A DNA stretch of 8,197 nt from an uncultured Clostridia bacterium (GTDB taxonomy: Bacteria > Bacillota_A > Clostridia > TANB77 > CAG-508): positions 1 to 8,197 of the forward strand of contig CANQZZ010000059.1 of assembly GCA_947628465.1 (NCBI GenBank), in the 5' to 3' direction. Numbering within the stretch: position 1 is the stretch's first letter; every line of letters begins with the position of its first letter. Positions 7,565-8,197 of this stretch are shown here, piece after piece. Under the pieces are notes generated by a model, which saw nothing but the letters and a program-made list of their open reading frames with translations, was not told the DNA's origin and did no database searches. The position numbers were made by a program, and so were the translations under genes.

Positions 7565-8065
7565 ATGGACGTTATTATTAATTTTATTAAATCTGATAAT
7601 TTTCTTCTATTAGTTCTTGGTATAAATATTTTACTTTTAATACTATATTTTTGTAATTTATTGAAATTGCATAAAATAAATAGGAATTACAAAAAATTCA
7701 TGAAAAGACTTGGAAATGGAAATAATATAGATAAAATGCTAAGAGAGTATATAGACAAAGTAGAAGAAGTTGATAATAAAAATGAAGAGATAATAGCATT
7801 TTGTAATAAATTAGATAAAGATATTTCTTTGTGCATAAAGAAAATAGGAATGATTAGATATAACGCATTTAAAGACACAGGAAGCGATTTAAGTTTTGCT
7901 TTAGCATTATTAAATAGTAATAATGATGGAGTATTATTAAATGGAATATATTCAAGAGAAATGTCTAATATATATGCAAAACAAGTAAAAGAAGGAAAAG
8001 TAAATAGTCAATTGACAGAAGAAGAAAGACAAGCCCTTGAAATTGCAATAAATCAAGAAAACTAG
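7565..8065 (+). CDS. DUF4446 family membrane-anchored protein of unknown function
   Basis: A protein of 166 residues with one N-terminal membrane segment (about residues 12-32, rich in Leu, Ile and Val). A basic stretch KLHKINRNYKKFMKRL follows, then a charged helical region likely to form a coiled coil (about 55-85, EYIDKVEEVDNKNEEI). The C-terminal part has the recognisable family block IGMIRYNAFKDTGSDLSFALALLNSNNDGVLL, then the IYSREMSNIYAKQVKEGK stretch and an LTEEERQALE-like tail. The basic residues after the membrane segment suggest an N-out, C-in topology with the conserved domain in the cytoplasm (inference). The family commonly lies after parB in Clostridia, and its biochemical role is not known to me. 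The 31-base gap after parB has no promoter or terminator, so it is probably part of the par operon. Confidence 0.85.
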   Translation: MDVIINFIKSDNFLLLVLGINILLLILYFCNLLKLHKINRNYKKFMKRLGNGNNIDKMLREYIDKVEEVDNKNEEIIAFCNKLDKDISLCIKKIGMIRYNAFKDTGSDLSFALALLNSNNDGVLLNGIYSREMSNIYAKQVKEGKVNSQLTEEERQALEIAINQEN

Positions 8066-8075
8066 TAATTAAACC

Positions 8076-8104
8076 TTGACAATTAATAATTTGCATGTTA
8101 AACT
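8076..8104 (+). promoter_or_regulatory. Promoter of the tRNA-Ser gene
   Basis: A perfect TTGACA -35 at 8076-8081 lies 17 bases before TAAACT at 8099-8104. A TG at 8096-8097 makes it an extended -10. Transcription would begin near 8111, about 12 bases before the tRNA. This is a convincing promoter for a stable RNA. Confidence 0.7.
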
Positions 8105-8114
8105 ATTAATTGTC
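8078..8114. repeat. Perfect 11-base inverted repeat spanning the tRNA-Ser promoter
   Basis: GACAATTAATA at 8078-8088 and TATTAATTGTC at 8104-8114 are exact inverted copies. After one mismatch, three more inner pairs (8090-8092 with 8100-8102) extend the symmetry. It runs from inside the -35 to just past the predicted start. No T-run follows (TCACAAATGG), so it does not look like a terminator for the upstream operon. It is either an operator or a cruciform-forming element, or chance in AT-rich DNA. Confidence 0.65.
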
Positions 8115-8122
8115 TCACAAAT

Positions 8123-8197
8123 GGAGAGGTGGTCGAGTTGGTTTATGGCACCAGTCTTGAAAATTGGCGTAGGTTTGTAGCCTACCGTGGGTTCGAA
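8123..8197 (+). tRNA. tRNA-Ser, anticodon UGA, 3' end cut by the window
   Basis: The acceptor 5' strand is GGAGAGG at 8123-8129. The D stem pairs 8132-8134 with 8147-8149. The anticodon stem pairs CCAGT 8151-8155 with ATTGG 8163-8167 around the loop CTTGAAA, which places anticodon TGA at 8158-8160 (serine, UCN codons). A long variable arm typical of tRNA-Ser follows, with GTAGG 8169-8173 pairing CCTAC 8181-8185. The T arm begins with GTGGG at 8187-8191 and the TTCGAA loop, where the window ends. The missing part is the 3' T stem, the acceptor 3' strand, the discriminator and any encoded CCA. Adjacent serS is common in Clostridia but cannot be seen here. Confidence 0.95.

Noticed and set aside
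1..8197. CRISPR arrays, insertion sequences, phage genes, toxin-antitoxin pairs or defence systems.
   Set aside because: None is visible; all long reading frames are core origin-region genes and no regularly spaced direct repeats were seen.

Overview
The window is a gene-dense, very AT-rich bacterial chromosome segment with every gene on the + strand. The order yidC, jag (khpB), mnmE (trmE), mnmG (gidA), rsmG (gidB), parA (soj), parB (spo0J), DUF4446 gene, tRNA-Ser is the conserved neighbourhood of the replication origin in Bacillota. The low GC content, AGA-dominated arginine codons, strong GGAGG-type ribosome binding sites, a jag gene beside yidC and a DUF4446 gene after parB all point to a Clostridia-like organism. 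I cannot name the species. dnaA, rpmH and rnpA would be expected just upstream but lie outside the window.

Region by region: positions 27-1590 hold the membrane insertase YidC and the RNA-binding protein Jag/KhpB, coupled with a one-base gap. Positions 1594-1658 form a long imperfect hairpin that nearly fills the jag-mnmE gap. Positions 1683-5680 hold RNA modification genes: mnmE and mnmG, whose products together modify the tRNA wobble uridine, and rsmG, a 16S rRNA methyltransferase. mnmE is split by one extra C at 2547; omitting that base restores a complete 458-residue protein. Positions 5681-5884 are intergenic. This gap contains two exact parS half-sites held 14 bases apart, a sigma-A-type promoter overlapped by an inverted repeat, and the leader of parA. 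Positions 5885-8065 are a parA-parB-DUF4446 operon for chromosome segregation. Positions 8066-8197 contain a second good promoter, again spanned by an inverted repeat, and a tRNA-Ser(UGA) gene cut by the window end.

The gene content is ordinary core housekeeping. I see no CRISPR array, transposase, phage gene, toxin-antitoxin pair or defence system. The points worth a second look are the lesion in mnmE, the interrupted parS-like palindrome beside parAB, the long hairpin before mnmE, and the inverted repeats covering the parA and tRNA promoters.
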